From assembly GCA_018372435.1 (NCBI GenBank), contig JAHAJA010000001.1, forward strand, positions 426,656 to 490,655: 64,000 nt of DNA. The letters are read 5' to 3'. Positions 1 to 9,247 of this stretch are shown here, piece by piece. Each line of letters starts with the position of its first letter. Within the stretch, counting starts at the first letter, position 1. Both the position numbers and the translations under genes were made by a program. The DNA comes from Clostridiales bacterium (GTDB lineage: Bacteria > Bacillota > Clostridia > Lachnospirales > Lachnospiraceae). Below the pieces are notes generated by a model that did no database searches, was not told where the DNA came from, and saw only the letters and a program-made list of their open reading frames with translations.

Positions 1-1677
1 AATATTGATACAGATGGATCTACAAGGCAACAAGTAATTATCCAAGATTTCCACTATAACAAGATTGGCCAATCTACATATAGTTCCATGCAAACTGGAC
101 TTGGTGCTGCAACACAAGTTGTTCGTCAAGTAAGAGATGAATTCTATGACAAACAATATCGTACAGAATCAGGTCGATTAAGTTTTTATGATGCACAAAA
201 GCAAGCTATACTTGAAGTAGAAGATATTATGGGTGAATTAGAGAATTCTCCATTCCAGGAATCGATTCAAAAACTTTGGAGTAACATACAGGAGTTAGTA
301 AAATCTCCAGATGATAAAACTGCCCGTGCATCACTGGCAAAGAATGCGGAAGCATTTATCCAAAGAGCAGAAACGATTTATAAACAATTAGAACAATACC
401 AAGTGAATATGAATCAACAAATCAATGATAAGGTAACACAGATCAATGGCTTGGGTGAAAAGATAGCACAGTTAAATGAAATGATTACGAAAGTTGAATC
501 AGGTGGTGTAGAGAGAGCTAACGACTTACGTGATAAGAGAAATCTATATATCGATCAATTAAGTAAATTAATCGATATAAAAGCAACAGAAGAGTTTGAT
601 GGTTCTGTTACGATTATGGCAGAGAACGTTCAATTTGTAACGGGTACATCTTCCTACAGCATGTCTACGGTGCGTGTTGCAGATGGTACAGATATGGTAA
701 AACCAGTTTGGGATCATATTAAGACAGATGTATTCGATATGAAAAGAGAACCAAGCTATGAAGCAGGAACAAATCTTGGCTCGCTAAAAGGTCTTATCTG
801 GGCAAGAGGAAATAGTTCTGCAAATTATACGGATATTCCTCAAAAAGGCGACTTCGCAACGGATGCAGACTACCAAGCAGCTATTGATAAATATAACCTT
901 GAAATAGATAGTTCAGTTATTCGTACTACACAAGCTCAATTCGACACATTGATTCATGGTATCGTAACAGCAGTGAATGATATTCTATCTCCTAATGTGG
1001 AAGCAACATTAAAAGGAGGTACTAAGATTCAGATTCTTTCACCAAATGCACCAATGGGTATGGATGGGGATAAGACACAAGGAACAGAATTATTCTCCCG
1101 TAAGAGTACAAGCAGATATGATAAGGATAGCGTAATATATATGAAGAATACAGGAACCGTTGAAAATCCTGTGTATGAAGAGTGTGATGAAACAGATGCT
1201 GATGCTTTTCGGGCATATAAATATAATGAAGAAGATCCAAGTGATAAATATACATTATATTCCTTGGGAGAAATTGAAATTAACAAAGATATATTAGCGG
1301 ATTATTCAAAAATACCACTTAGTCAAAGTGGTGGTACAGGTGATTTTGCATATAACGGAGTGGCGAAAGCCTTATCTGAAATCTGGAATCAACCATTTTC
1401 AACATTGAATCCGAATGTATTAAAGGTGAATACATTCAATGAGTACTATACAGCAATCTGGGGAGACCTAGCTACCAAGGGTGAAAAGTACATTGCTAGT
1501 GCTGAGAATCAACAGATCATGGTTGATAATATATCCACTGCAAGACAGAATGTAATGGGTATATCTTCTGATGAAGAACTAGCTAATATGATTAAATACC
1601 AACATGCTTATAATGCAGCTGCAAGATATTTTAATGTTGTAGATTCCATGCTTGAGCATCTGGTTACTAGATTGTAG
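1..1677 (+). CDS. flgK: Flagellar hook-associated protein 1 (FlgK), first copy, 5' end missing
   Basis: FlgK forms the first junction ring between hook and filament outside the cell. The reading frame is open from the first base of the window, so the true start lies upstream. The visible 558 residues include the conserved helical region after the N-terminus (SLGEKIAQLN-type coiled coil, then an NDLRDKRN loop) and end with the C-terminal D0 helix typical of FlgK (GISSDEELANMIKYQHAYNA, then a final LEHLVTRL). It ends 15 bases before a second flgK and is probably co-transcribed with it. The family match is clear; only the N-terminus is unseen. Whether this or the next copy is the main junction protein cannot be told from sequence. 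Confidence 0.93.
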   Translation, partial: NIDTDGSTRQQVIIQDFHYNKIGQSTYSSMQTGLGAATQVVRQVRDEFYDKQYRTESGRLSFYDAQKQAILEVEDIMGELENSPFQESIQKLWSNIQELVKSPDDKTARASLAKNAEAFIQRAETIYKQLEQYQVNMNQQINDKVTQINGLGEKIAQLNEMITKVESGGVERANDLRDKRNLYIDQLSKLIDIKATEEFDGSVTIMAENVQFVTGTSSYSMSTVRVADGTDMVKPVWDHIKTDVFDMKREPSYEAGTNLGSLKGLIWARGNSSANYTDIPQKGDFATDADYQAAIDKYNLEIDSSVIRTTQAQFDTLIHGIVTAVNDILSPNVEATLKGGTKIQILSPNAPMGMDGDKTQGTELFSRKSTSRYDKDSVIYMKNTGTVENPVYEECDETDADAFRAYKYNEEDPSDKYTLYSLGEIEINKDILADYSKIPLSQSGGTGDFAYNGVAKALSEIWNQPFSTLNPNVLKVNTFNEYYTAIWGDLATKGEKYIASAENQQIMVDNISTARQNVMGISSDEELANMIKYQHAYNAAARYFNVVDSMLEHLVTRL

Positions 1678-1692
1678 AGGAGGACAAATTAT

Positions 1693-3534
1693 ATGGCATC
1701 AACTTTTTTTGGTTTAAATATAGGTTTATCTGGCCTCTATGCATACCAGGCATCAATAAATACAACTGCACATAATATCTCTAACGCAGAAACAATAGGT
1801 TATTCAAGACAAAAAGTAGTAACATCTGCAGGTGAGGCGATGCGTGTATATAGTTCATATGGTATGGCTGGAACAGGCGTTAATATTGCGGATATTATTC
1901 AACAAAGAAATGCCTATTATGATGTGAAATATCGTAACAGTGCAGCCCTTTATGGTGAGTATAGTATGAAGAATGATTACATGTTACAGGTTCAAAACTA
2001 TTTTAATGAAGTAGATGAAGGTGGATTTACAGACTCATATAACAGCTTATTTAGTGCTTTGAAAACGTTGTTTGATGATCCCTCTAGTATGGATATCCGT
2101 ACCACTGTAGCAAACAATGCAGATTCACTTAGTGAATACATGAACTATATGTATACTAGTATGCAAACAATTCAAGAAGATGCAAATTTCCAGATAAAGA
2201 ATCTTATCGATCGTGTAAACTCCTTGGGTGAACAGATTGCTACTGTTACAAAGCAAATCAATGCATTAGAAGTAACAGGGGTTACTGCCAATGACTTACG
2301 TGATGCGAGAGAAAATCTTGTAGATGAGTTATCTAAGATTGCTAATGTGACAACAGAAGAAAAAGTGATGAAGAAGGATCCTATGGACCCTGGTACAGTT
2401 GTTTATGAAGTAAGAATTAACGATCAATTATTAGTGGATACGGGTTCAAGTAAGCAATTAAAGGTAGTACCAAGAACTGAGAAAATAAATGCAACAGATA
2501 TAGATGGTTTATATGATGTTACTTGGGCAGATGGACAAGAATTCTCTTTAAGCAATGCAAACCTAAAAGGTGAGTTGAGTGCATTGTTTGCAGTAAGAGA
2601 TGGTAATAATGCAGAGAATCTTGGTGGCAAAGTTTCAACAACTACAACTGGTGGTGTAACAACATTAACAATGACTAAGACTAACTGTGATGACATTACT
2701 AAGTTAAATATCCCTACAGAAGGAAATGTTACAATTGCAGGTAAGGATTATAAATATAAAGGATTTACTGTAGAAGTTCAGGCGGATGGAACCTACCAAT
2801 ATAATTTCAAATTAGATGAGCCGTTGGCAACTGATATCAAAGATACAGATAATGTTCGTGGTGAAATTGGTGAAACCGTTAATTACAAGGGTATACCTTA
2901 TTATATGGGTAAATTGAATGAGTTCTCTCGTACATTTGCTTCTGTATTTAACAAGATGCATAATCAAGGAGAAGATTTAGATGGAAATAAAGGCCTAGAT
3001 TATTTCAATTATACGGATAAAAAAGGTGCAGCAGATTTGTTAGAGAACTTTACATCGTTTAGTTCTGATGGTACTGCAACATATAAAGCAGCAGATGGTA
3101 CGGTGACTACAGGTGAATCTTATTATAATTTAACAGCTTTCAATATGACAATTACGGCTGAGATTATGAGTGACCCTAGGAAGTTCGCGGCAGCAAGTGA
3201 TATTACACAAGGTGTTGAGAATAAAGATAATCTGAAGGAACTTCTAAAGATTGAAAGTGATAAATCTTTATTCAAAGCAGGAACACCAGCACAATTCTAT
3301 AGTACATTAGTTGCTGAAATAGGTGTAGATGCTTCTAAGTATGAAACGTTTACAAAGAGTCAAGCAAGTATCATGAAATCAATTACAAACCAAAGATTAT
3401 CAGAATCTGGTGTTGATGTGGATGAAGAAGCAATGAATTTGGTTAAATTTAAAAATGCATACAACTTATCTGCTAAAGTTATTCAGACAATGAATGAAAT
3501 CTACGATAAATTAATTAATGGAACAGGCGTATAA
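1693..3534 (+). CDS. flgK: Flagellar hook-associated protein 1 (FlgK), second copy
   Basis: This 613-residue protein begins MASTFFGLNIGLSGLYAYQA, followed by the flagellar rod/hook signature HNISNAETIGYSRQ. It contains the NDLRDARENLVDELS loop seen in the copy upstream and ends with a DVDEEAMNLVKFKNAYNLSA helix. N- and C-terminal D0 domains are both intact, so it is not a degenerate duplicate. The ATG follows a GAGGAGG Shine-Dalgarno. The middle (about residues 200-500) diverges strongly from the first copy, as expected for the surface-exposed part. The tandem arrangement suggests two types of hook-filament junction protein, or a junction made from both. Confidence 0.93.
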   Translation: MASTFFGLNIGLSGLYAYQASINTTAHNISNAETIGYSRQKVVTSAGEAMRVYSSYGMAGTGVNIADIIQQRNAYYDVKYRNSAALYGEYSMKNDYMLQVQNYFNEVDEGGFTDSYNSLFSALKTLFDDPSSMDIRTTVANNADSLSEYMNYMYTSMQTIQEDANFQIKNLIDRVNSLGEQIATVTKQINALEVTGVTANDLRDARENLVDELSKIANVTTEEKVMKKDPMDPGTVVYEVRINDQLLVDTGSSKQLKVVPRTEKINATDIDGLYDVTWADGQEFSLSNANLKGELSALFAVRDGNNAENLGGKVSTTTTGGVTTLTMTKTNCDDITKLNIPTEGNVTIAGKDYKYKGFTVEVQADGTYQYNFKLDEPLATDIKDTDNVRGEIGETVNYKGIPYYMGKLNEFSRTFASVFNKMHNQGEDLDGNKGLDYFNYTDKKGAADLLENFTSFSSDGTATYKAADGTVTTGESYYNLTAFNMTITAEIMSDPRKFAAASDITQGVENKDNLKELLKIESDKSLFKAGTPAQFYSTLVAEIGVDASKYETFTKSQASIMKSITNQRLSESGVDVDEEAMNLVKFKNAYNLSAKVIQTMNEIYDKLINGTGV

Positions 3535-3556
3535 TCCATCTGGAGGTGAATAGCAA

Positions 3557-5122
3557 ATGAGAATAACAAACCAAATGTTAACGAATAACATGATGAGTAA
3601 CATTAATAAGAATAAATATAATCTGAATAAATATGATGAACAGTATTCAACCGGAAAGAAAATTCAAAGACCATCGGATGACCCTATTATTGCTGTTAGA
3701 GCATTAAAATTAAGAACGAACATGGTTCAATTGAATCAATACATTGATAAGAATATACCGGATGCTTTGGCTTGGATGGATGTATCAGAAAGCGCGTTAA
3801 AGAATGTAAATCAGCTATTAACTGATATGAATAGTTATTGTGTAGATGGTTCGAATGATGATCTAACAGTTGAAGATCGTAATAGTATTATTCAGAATTT
3901 GTTGGAATTAAGAACACAGATTTATCAAGAAGGTAATGCTAATTATGTTGGAAGACATGTATTTACTGGATATAAGACAGATCAAAGCTTAACCTACAGT
4001 TCAGCGGATGATTTAGCTAGAGAAAAATATAGTGTTACGGAAGCGTTTAAAGGTGCAAACTTAGAAAGTGTTACGAAGGTAATTGGTTCTTATAGTGTTC
4101 CAAGTGATACGACAACGATTACACCTGGAAATTATGGAGATGCACCAACAACAATTGAAGCGTATCGATTACGATTATCTTATGGATCACTTGGGGATAA
4201 AGGGGAAGTTTCTTGTAACCTAAGCTATAAAAAGGCTGATGGAACATCAGTTGGATTTGGACCAGGATTTCCAGCTTCACCTGCTAATAATTATCAGATC
4301 TTAAATTCAACAGATTTAGTTGGTGGCAAAAGTGCTTACGAAGTTGGAGATGATGAAGTACGTTTCCTAGCGGATACCGGCGAAGTAATTATCGGGAAAA
4401 ATGTTTATAATGAAATGAGAAATTCAACAGATATCTCTGTAACCTATGATAAGTTACAATTTTCAGAAGGGGAATTAAGACCAGAAAACTTTTTTGATTG
4501 TTCCAAATATAAGGTTGGAGATGACGGAAAGATTCAAAAGGATGCTACTGGAAATCGCGTAATTGATGTAGAGTATACAAAAGAAGATCAAAAGATTGAA
4601 TATGAAATAAATTTTGGACAAAATATAGCTGTTAATGTACAAGCTAGAAATGCGTTTTCTCATGATATTGGACGTGATATTGAAGGATTAAAGGCATTAG
4701 CGGACGATGTTACAGCTACAGAGAAGAAGATAGCAGAAGTTAAGAAACTTCGTGAAGACGGAAATAATTCTGATCAAACGAATGAGGCACTAGATAAATT
4801 GTTAGAACAGATGAATACGGAACTTGTATTAAAGAACAGTGCTTTACAAAAAGGTTTTTCATCTGCAATTACAAGTACACAAAAACAGCAAGAAAAATTA
4901 AATATTGCTATTTCTGATTTAGGAAGCCGTTATAGCCGTGTCGAATTAACTGAAAATCGTTTGGATAAGCAAAAGACCGATTTTACTGATCTATTATCTT
5001 CGAATGAAGACGTGGATCTTGCAGAAGCATATATTAACTTATCAATGTCTCAGCTAATTTACAATGCTTCATTATCAGCTGCGTCAAAAGCTGTTTCGAA
5101 TACACTATTGGATTTTATCTAA
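3557..5122 (+). CDS. flgL: Flagellar hook-associated protein 3 (FlgL)
   Basis: FlgL is the second hook-filament junction protein. The N-terminus (MRITNQMLTNNMMSNINKNK, then STGKKIQRPSDDP) and the C-terminus (LAEAYINLSMSQLIYNASLS) are the flagellin-like helices of the family. At 521 residues it is longer than many FlgL proteins because of a large central insert at about residues 150-350. The GGAGGTG Shine-Dalgarno sits a few bases before the ATG, and the gene starts 22 bases after the second flgK. A hairpin with a T-rich tail follows it, so the flgK-flgK-flgL transcript probably ends there. Confidence 0.94.
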   Translation: MRITNQMLTNNMMSNINKNKYNLNKYDEQYSTGKKIQRPSDDPIIAVRALKLRTNMVQLNQYIDKNIPDALAWMDVSESALKNVNQLLTDMNSYCVDGSNDDLTVEDRNSIIQNLLELRTQIYQEGNANYVGRHVFTGYKTDQSLTYSSADDLAREKYSVTEAFKGANLESVTKVIGSYSVPSDTTTITPGNYGDAPTTIEAYRLRLSYGSLGDKGEVSCNLSYKKADGTSVGFGPGFPASPANNYQILNSTDLVGGKSAYEVGDDEVRFLADTGEVIIGKNVYNEMRNSTDISVTYDKLQFSEGELRPENFFDCSKYKVGDDGKIQKDATGNRVIDVEYTKEDQKIEYEINFGQNIAVNVQARNAFSHDIGRDIEGLKALADDVTATEKKIAEVKKLREDGNNSDQTNEALDKLLEQMNTELVLKNSALQKGFSSAITSTQKQQEKLNIAISDLGSRYSRVELTENRLDKQKTDFTDLLSSNEDVDLAEAYINLSMSQLIYNASLSAASKAVSNTLLDFI

Positions 5123-5149
5123 GGTATAATATAAGCAAAAAGATATGTG

Positions 5150-5187
5150 GAGTGGTGGAAAGAATAAACTTTTGCCACTCTTTTCTT
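5150..5187 (+). terminator. Intrinsic terminator after flgL
   Basis: An inverted repeat GAGTGG/CCACTC (5150-5155 and 5175-5180), with an inner AAAG/CTTT pairing, is followed directly by TTTTCTT. It lies 27 bases after the flgL stop codon. Confidence 0.6.
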
Positions 5188-5281
5188 GAAAGGAGAGTAG
5201 TGCGAAAGATGAATCTTTCACACGCAAAATTGTGCTTGCAGCCCAAAGTTTGCAGGCTATGGAAAGGGTATGGTTATTAAT
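5188..5281 (+). promoter_or_regulatory. Structured leader with possible small ORF before fliW
   Basis: Two hairpins are visible. The first is GTG-c-GAAAGAT/ATCTTTC-a-CAC at 5200-5223; the second pairs GCTTGCA (5234-5240) with TGCAGGC (5251-5257) and ends three bases before the fliW Shine-Dalgarno GGAAAGGG (5261-5268). A GAAAGGAG sequence at 5188-5195 precedes a possible small ORF that starts at GTG 5200 (or ATG 5209) and stops at TAA 5278-5280, one base before the fliW ATG. The stop-to-start spacing would permit translational coupling. Whether the small ORF is translated is unknown. Confidence 0.4.
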
Positions 5282-5746
5282 ATGCTAATAAAGACGAGAT
5301 GTTTTGGAGAAATTAATCTTGATGAGAATAAAATTGTAACATTTGAAAGTGGTCTCATGGGATTTGAACAATACAAGAGATTTACAATTTTGTATAATAT
5401 TGAAGATGAGAAATCTAAGATTTCATGGTTACAAAGTATTGATGAGCCAAGTTTAGCTTTACCAATCATTGCACCAGGTGTTGTGAAAGAAGATTACAAT
5501 CCTACAGTAGAAGATGAAGTATTAAGGCCGCTTGGAGAATTAACAGATGAAAATCTTGTAGTTTTTCTAACAGTAACAGTACCAAGTGATATTAAGAAAA
5601 CGACAGTGAATCTGAAAGCCCCGATTATCATTAATGCAGATACAAGAAAAGGTTGTCAGATTATTGTAGAAAATTCTGAGTATACAGTTCGATATAATGT
5701 ATATGATATTATGAAAGAAAGAAAAAAAGATAAGGGGGTCGAATAG
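5282..5746 (+). CDS. fliW: Flagellar assembly factor FliW
   Basis: FliW is a small cytoplasmic protein that binds flagellin and CsrA. In Bacillus subtilis it antagonises CsrA, so that flagellin is translated only when free flagellin is low. The product has the family start MLIKTRCFGEINLDENKIV and the conserved FESGLMGFEQYKRF and LQSIDEPSLALPI segments. ATG 5282 (154 residues) is preferred over an in-frame ATG at 5270, because GGAAAGGG (5261-5268) would sit almost on top of the upstream codon. Its stop codon is immediately followed by the csrA start, the usual fliW-csrA pairing in Gram-positives. Confidence 0.93.
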   Translation: MLIKTRCFGEINLDENKIVTFESGLMGFEQYKRFTILYNIEDEKSKISWLQSIDEPSLALPIIAPGVVKEDYNPTVEDEVLRPLGELTDENLVVFLTVTVPSDIKKTTVNLKAPIIINADTRKGCQIIVENSEYTVRYNVYDIMKERKKDKGVE

Positions 5747-5968
5747 ATGCTAGCCCTATCCCGTAAAATAGGAGAATCAATCGTTATCAATAACGATATA
5801 GAAATTACCATATTAGAAATCAAAGGTGATCAGGTAAAAGTGGGAATCGCAGCTCCTAAGAGCGTGCCAATTTACCGTAAGGAGTTATACCTTCAGATTC
5901 AAGAATCAAACAAAGAGGCTGCTGATAGTACGGTTGGTGTAGAAGAGTTGTCAAATCTTTTTGACTAA
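5747..5968 (+). CDS. csrA: Carbon storage regulator CsrA
   Basis: CsrA is a dimeric RNA-binding protein that recognises GGA in hairpin loops and blocks translation initiation. In flagellated Firmicutes its main known target is the flagellin leader. The 73-residue protein shows the complete family pattern: LALSRKIGESIVINNDIEI at the N-terminus, GDQVKVGIAAPKSVPIYRKE in the core, and a short acidic tail. It starts directly after the fliW stop, with GGGGG as Shine-Dalgarno inside the end of fliW, so the two are translationally coupled. A matching hairpin target lies before the flagellin gene in this same window. Confidence 0.96.
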   Translation: MLALSRKIGESIVINNDIEITILEIKGDQVKVGIAAPKSVPIYRKELYLQIQESNKEAADSTVGVEELSNLFD

Positions 5969-5994
5969 CTTAAATACAATATTTACTAAAGGTA

Positions 5995-6022
5995 TAAATA
6001 TTTGAAGCATATATGCCGATAG
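5995..6022 (+). promoter_or_regulatory. Sigma-28 (SigD/FliA-type) promoter for flaG-fliD
   Basis: TAAA at 5995-5998, a 16-base spacer and GCCGATAG at 6015-6022 match the Gram-positive sigma-28 consensus (TAAA, 14-16 bases, GCCGATAT) at all but the last base. It sits in the csrA-flaG gap, in the right orientation for the late genes flaG and fliD. Confidence 0.8.
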
Positions 6023-6102
6023 ATTCTATAAGTATAAAATATAGAAAAGTGAAATTGAAGAATTGATTTCAGAACATTAAAATGCACACGGAGGTGTATA
6101 GT

Positions 6103-6516
6103 ATGGCGATTAACGGAGTAAAGCCAGGTTCACAGGGAACAGGAGATGTATCAAGTAATGTTGCATCTGAGTCTGCAGTAACGGAAGTAGAAAAAGTAAG
6201 TGCTCAATCTACTGAAAACATGGGCGGACAAAATGTTCAGACAGTGAGCCAAGCAACAGAAAATCAACAATTAACAGATGAACAATTAGATAAGAAACTA
6301 AAAGATGCTATTAGTATGGCAAACAACAAGTTAAACCAATCTCAACCACTAACAAGATGTGAGTTCACTTACCATGAAGATGTGAATCGTGTATCAATCA
6401 AGTTGATTGATAAAGAAACAAGAGAAGTGGTAAAAGAAATTCCACCAGAAAAAAGGATTAAGATGATTGAAAAGTTGTGGGAGATTACAGGCTTACTTGT
6501 AGATGAAAAATTATAA
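6103..6516 (+). CDS. flaG: FlaG family flagellar protein
   Basis: FlaG proteins are small, act near filament assembly, and are often encoded just before fliD; loss changes filament length in other bacteria. This product has a low-complexity Ser/Thr/Gln-rich N-terminal half, then the conserved FlaG core (FTYHEDVNRVSIKLIDKETR, followed by EVVKEIPPEKRIKMIEKLWE). The longest ORF opens at 6082, but GGAGGTG lies at 6090-6096, inside that extension, and is correctly spaced for ATG 6103, giving 137 residues. It is preceded by a sigma-28 promoter and followed 14 bases later by fliD. Confidence 0.9.
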   Translation: MAINGVKPGSQGTGDVSSNVASESAVTEVEKVSAQSTENMGGQNVQTVSQATENQQLTDEQLDKKLKDAISMANNKLNQSQPLTRCEFTYHEDVNRVSIKLIDKETREVVKEIPPEKRIKMIEKLWEITGLLVDEKL

Positions 6517-6530
6517 GGAGGCAATAATGT

Positions 6531-8699
6531 ATGGCTGGAATTAGAATGACAGGATTGATATCTAATATGGATACAGAATCAATCGTAGAATCAATGATGG
6601 ATGCACATCGTATAAAATTAACGAAGATAGAGAATAAAAAGACGAAACTTGAGTGGAAACAAGATAAATGGAAGGATCTCAATACAAAACTATATAAGTT
6701 GTATCAAGAGCAAACGTCCAAGCTACATCTAACCTCCAATTATAAGACTAAAAAGGTTACATCGGGAAATGAGTCAGTTGTGAAGGTATCTGCAGACAAG
6801 AATGCTTCAGAAGGGACTCACTCTATCATTGTTAAACAATTGGCGAGTTCACAGTACGTAACTGGTGGAAAGTTGGATAGTGGCGTTAAAGGAACAACAA
6901 GTTTAAAAGATATTAATCCTTCTTTAGTAGGTAATAAAATAACTATCGAAACTTCAAAGGGACAAACTACAATCGATATTACGGACAAAACTACTATAAA
7001 TGATTTTACTAGAGCTTGTACCAATGCAGGTTTAAACGCAAGTTATGATGAAAAACAAAATCGTTTCTTTATTAGTTCAGCTAGTAGTGGACTAGAGCAA
7101 GGATTCACTTTAACGTCAAGTGATTATTCAAGTAACTCAGGTATGCTGCAAGCAAAGAATGAAATTATTAGTTTAGTTGGAAGTGCAAATTCTTCTGCGG
7201 TTTATAAGGCATTGAATGATATAGAAGCCACAATGGGGAAAATAGGAGATGGAAGTGAAACCACTAAGAAGAATTTTGTAAGTGATGTTTTAGCTGGAAA
7301 CATTACAAAAGATTCCATTAATGCGGATACTACCTTAACCAAGGATGAGAAGTCATTAAGAATTTCAATGCTTGAGAATATTGAATCGATTGCAAAAGCT
7401 ACCGTTTCACAAGCCGATACGAATCTTAAAGCTGACATAACAACAGCAGAGACAAAAGCAATCAAACAAGAAATCATGGATAAGATGAAAAACTCGGAAG
7501 ATGGTTTTTATGAGAAAACAATCACAGTTGATGGCGAAGAGAAGACATTGCGAGTTGAGATACCAAGAGCTTCTGATTTAGTTGATAAAACAGACGAGGA
7601 GATTAGTGAACTAGTAGATACTGCTATGGCATCGGCTGATATGAAAGAACTACTTGATAATAATGTTAGCAGTAAATACGAGTCTCAAAAAGATGCAAAT
7701 CAACTAGTTGCATATGGCAAGTTATCGTCAAGTCTTGAAAACTATGTAAGTGGAACAGGCGCAACACCTTCTAATGCTTTGGATTTATTAGGGGTTGGTA
7801 ATATAACAAAGGCGGCAGATGGTAGTTATAAATCCGATTACTCAGGAAGTAAAGTTATCAGCGCAGCTGATAGCATTGTTGAATATAATGGTGTAGAATT
7901 GACAGGTTCTTCTAATTCAATTAAAGTCAATGGATTAACCTTTGAGGCAATTAGTTTATCGGAGAAGGATATTAACAATAATTATAAGGCAACCTCAATC
8001 ACTGTAACAAAAGATACACAAGGCATGTATGATATGGTTAAGCAATTTGTAACGCAGTATAATACAATCCTCAAGGAAATGAATGATTTATACTATGCAG
8101 ATTCAGCTAGAGGTTATAATCCGTTAACAGATGAAGAAAAAGAAGCGATGACTGATGAACAAATTAAACTATGGGAAGATAAAATAAAAAATTCTTCACT
8201 ACGTAGGGACACCACATTGGGTGGAATATCTTCAGCTATGAAAGAGGCTATGTCGAGTACTGTAGTAGTCGACGGTAAGAAGTATTCATTGAGTAGCTTT
8301 GGTATTACGACAGCAAAAGATTATACTGAAAAAGGTTTGTTACACATCTATGGTGATAAGGAAGATTCTACTTATGCGGATAAGTCAGATAAATTAATGA
8401 AAGCAATTGAAGAAGATCCAGAAACTTTTGCCAAGGTTATGGCTGGAATTACGGACAATCTACATACTGCTTTGAATAAAAAGATGAGTAAAACTTCTCT
8501 AAGTAGTGCTTTAACATTCTATAATGATAAACAAATTGATAATCAGGTTACTCAATACAAGAAAGATATGACTAAGTTAGAAGCAAAACTAAAAGAGAAA
8601 GAAGCAGCGTATTACAAGCAATTTACTGCTATGGAAAAGGCATTAGCTTCCTTACAAGAACAACAAAGTGCACTTTCAGGGTTGTTGGGTTCTAATTAA
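6531..8699 (+). CDS. fliD: Flagellar hook-associated protein 2, filament cap (FliD)
   Basis: FliD forms the cap at the filament tip that folds incoming flagellin. The N-terminus (MAGIRMTGLISNMDTESIVE, then TKLYKLYQEQTSKL) matches FliD_N, and the C-terminal third (QFVTQYNTILKEMNDLYYAD, DTTLGGISSAMKEAM, SLSSFGITT) matches FliD_C, ending in a long coiled coil. At 722 residues it is larger than average because of a helical insert at about residues 220-430. An overlapping ATG at 6527 is out of frame; GGAGG at 6517-6521 supports 6531. A hairpin follows before fliS. Confidence 0.94.
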   Translation: MAGIRMTGLISNMDTESIVESMMDAHRIKLTKIENKKTKLEWKQDKWKDLNTKLYKLYQEQTSKLHLTSNYKTKKVTSGNESVVKVSADKNASEGTHSIIVKQLASSQYVTGGKLDSGVKGTTSLKDINPSLVGNKITIETSKGQTTIDITDKTTINDFTRACTNAGLNASYDEKQNRFFISSASSGLEQGFTLTSSDYSSNSGMLQAKNEIISLVGSANSSAVYKALNDIEATMGKIGDGSETTKKNFVSDVLAGNITKDSINADTTLTKDEKSLRISMLENIESIAKATVSQADTNLKADITTAETKAIKQEIMDKMKNSEDGFYEKTITVDGEEKTLRVEIPRASDLVDKTDEEISELVDTAMASADMKELLDNNVSSKYESQKDANQLVAYGKLSSSLENYVSGTGATPSNALDLLGVGNITKAADGSYKSDYSGSKVISAADSIVEYNGVELTGSSNSIKVNGLTFEAISLSEKDINNNYKATSITVTKDTQGMYDMVKQFVTQYNTILKEMNDLYYADSARGYNPLTDEEKEAMTDEQIKLWEDKIKNSSLRRDTTLGGISSAMKEAMSSTVVVDGKKYSLSSFGITTAKDYTEKGLLHIYGDKEDSTYADKSDKLMKAIEEDPETFAKVMAGITDNLHTALNKKMSKTSLSSALTFYNDKQIDNQVTQYKKDMTKLEAKLKEKEAAYYKQFTAMEKALASLQEQQSALSGLLGSN

Positions 8700-8753
8700 T
8701 TTGTTATAATATAGATATGTTAGTTAGATTTATACTAATGTATCATTATATTT

Positions 8754-8799
8754 AGGTTGCTAAATTATATGTGAAAACAGAAATTTAGCAACCTATTTT
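8754..8799 (+). terminator. Terminator-like hairpin between fliD and fliS
   Basis: A perfect 13-bp stem, AGGTTGCTAAATT (8754-8766) with AATTTAGCAACCT (8782-8794), encloses a 15-base loop and is followed by ATTTTG. It is strong enough to terminate or attenuate read-through from fliD into fliS. Confidence 0.6.
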
Positions 8800-8827
8800 G
8801 ATAACAGGTAAACAAGGAGGAATTATA

Positions 8828-9208
8828 ATGGCTTTTAATTATGCTGCGGCCTATCAGAATAATAAAGTACAAACTGCTTCTAAAGGAGAGTTAACACTCA
8901 TGCTTTATGATGCAGGAATTAAATTTGTCAATAAAGCAATTCTTTGCGTTGAAAAGAAAGATATAGAAGGTGCTAATAATAATATAAAAAAGGCAGAGGA
9001 TGTTATTGTCGAATTTAGAACTACGCTAGACCATAAGTATCCAGTGGCAAAAGATTTTGAGGTTGTTTATGATTATATGTATCGTAAACTTATCGAGGCA
9101 AATATTAAGAAAGATAAAGAAATCTTGGAATTAGTATTAGTTGAATTTAAGGAAATGCGAGATATATGGGTACAGGTTATGAAACAGGGTAGAGAACGAA
9201 CTAAATAA
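8828..9208 (+). CDS. fliS: Flagellin export chaperone FliS
   Basis: FliS binds the C-terminus of flagellin in the cytoplasm, prevents premature polymerisation and delivers it to the export gate. The protein begins MAFNYAAAYQNNKVQTASKG and contains the family helix GELTLMLYDAGIKFVNKA and the motif FRTTLDHKYPVAKDFEVVYD. ATG 8828 (126 residues) is chosen because AGGAGG at 8816-8821 is ideally spaced; the longer ORF from 8798 contains that Shine-Dalgarno. It lies between fliD and flagellin, its client. Confidence 0.94.
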   Translation: MAFNYAAAYQNNKVQTASKGELTLMLYDAGIKFVNKAILCVEKKDIEGANNNIKKAEDVIVEFRTTLDHKYPVAKDFEVVYDYMYRKLIEANIKKDKEILELVLVEFKEMRDIWVQVMKQGRERTK

Positions 9209-9247
9209 CAGTATGTTTTGTAATGAGAAAATATAAGAGGTGCCAGA

